DNA of 43,074 nucleotides. Origin: JBBRTJ01 sp038244535 (GTDB taxonomy: Bacteria > Actinomycetota > Acidimicrobiia > Acidimicrobiales > Ilumatobacteraceae). The stretch spans positions 1 to 43,074 of the forward strand of contig JBBRTJ010000019.1 of NCBI GenBank assembly GCA_038244535.1, given 5' to 3'. Of the stretch, positions 42,849 through 43,074 are shown one piece after another (positions within the stretch are counted from its first letter, which is position 1; each line of letters opens with the position of its first letter). The notes under the pieces are model-generated. The model worked only from the letters and a program-made list of their open reading frames with translations, had not been told where the DNA came from and did not search any database. Both the position numbers and the translations under genes were made by a program.

Positions 42849-43074
42849 CTACTCGGCGGCGTCGGCCAGCGCTTCGCTGAGCGCCGGGTGCACGAGGAGG
42901 CTCTCGACGATGTCGGTGACCTTCAAGTTGGCGGTGACCGCCACCGCTAGCACCGAGATCAGCTCGGCCGCGTGCCGGCCGACGATCGACCCGCCGAGCA
43001 CGACACCGGTGGCGGGGTCGGACAGGATCTTGACGAAGCCGCGGGTGTCACTGGTGATGAGGGCCTTGGCCGAC
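42849..43074 (-). CDS. Lipoamide dehydrogenase-like flavoprotein disulfide reductase, C-terminal part (cut by window edge)
   Basis: The last 75 codons of a pyridine-nucleotide disulfide oxidoreductase. The dimerisation domain reads SAKALITSDTRGFVKILSD, VVLGGSIVGRHAAELI and VHPALSEALADAAE, with the conserved His of the HPxxSE motif that acts as base in lipoamide dehydrogenase and related reductases. Mycobacterial LpdA, in the matching place, lacks that His as far as I recall, so this copy looks like a true disulfide reductase (dihydrolipoamide, mycothione or mercuric type). The active-site Cys pair lies beyond the window, so the exact family is open. Confidence 0.85.
   Translation of the reverse strand, partial: SAKALITSDTRGFVKILSDPATGVVLGGSIVGRHAAELISVLAVAVTANLKVTDIVESLLVHPALSEALADAAE

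Overview
The window is a gene-dense, very GC-rich chromosomal segment. No stretch over about 200 bases lacks a gene, and I see no rRNA, tRNA, insertion sequence, integrase or CRISPR array. Gene content and order point to an actinobacterium (Actinomycetota). The series secA, hpf, comF, ahcY, SIS-type sugar isomerase, manB, DUF3499, fbiA, fbiB, manC-like, rml genes, LytR-CpsA-Psr protein, birA, accA and a lipoamide-dehydrogenase-like gene follows the mycobacterial secA1-to-lpdA segment as I recall it. Many start codons sit 6-9 bases after a TANNNT box with no Shine-Dalgarno, the leaderless style common in this phylum. A deep-branching class such as Acidimicrobiia would fit, but that is inference.

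Layout. 1-4.6 kb: 5' part of secA (cut by the left edge), an MpaB/DUF2236-type oxygenase, ribosome hibernation factor hpf, comF. 3.8-6.1 kb: ahcY translationally coupled to a short-chain dehydrogenase. 6.1-11.3 kb: a minus-strand operon of a large PTPS-related membrane protein, manB, a Trm112-type protein and a phosphoglucose/phosphomannose isomerase. 11.4-12.4 kb: DUF3499 and a CPBP protease. 12.5-14.5 kb: ftsH on the plus strand. 14.5-19.8 kb: a minus-strand trio of overlapping genes (GT2-membrane fusion, DUF5719, thioredoxin-like), an actinobacterial envelope cluster. 20.0-20.4 kb: a monocistronic coiled-coil protein with its own promoter, strong ribosome site and strong hairpin.

20.5-24.6 kb: a plus-strand operon of a flippase, a glycosyltransferase, fbiA and a single-domain fbiB (coenzyme F420). 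24.7-27.4 kb: a minus-strand operon of a histidine-rich membrane-anchored protein with a seven-copy TVPGAT tail, a sugar nucleotidyltransferase (manC-like) and an epimerase-like protein that has lost its whole catalytic triad. 27.5-30.9 kb: three overlapping GT4 glycosyltransferase genes. 31.0-32.9 kb: divergent fcl (GDP-fucose synthase) and a sulfotransferase. 32.9-37.6 kb: dTDP-rhamnose genes rmlA, rmlC, rmlB, rmlD and an LCP ligase. 37.7-40.2 kb: birA back to back with accA. 40.2-42.8 kb: SRPBCC protein, sulfatase and an unknown helical protein. The right edge cuts a lipoamide-dehydrogenase-like gene.

Taken together, most of the window builds, decorates, exports and attaches a cell-surface polysaccharide. 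ManB, the isomerase and the ManC-like enzyme supply mannose donors; Fcl could make GDP-fucose; the Rml enzymes could make dTDP-rhamnose; four GT4 enzymes and one GT2 fusion assemble; a flippase exports; an LCP protein attaches; a sulfotransferase may sulfate. Housekeeping functions (secretion, hibernation, methyl cycle, F420, acyl-CoA carboxylation) are interleaved. The least understood parts are the histidine-rich repeat protein with the catalytically stripped epimerase, and the GT2/DUF5719/thioredoxin-like trio.
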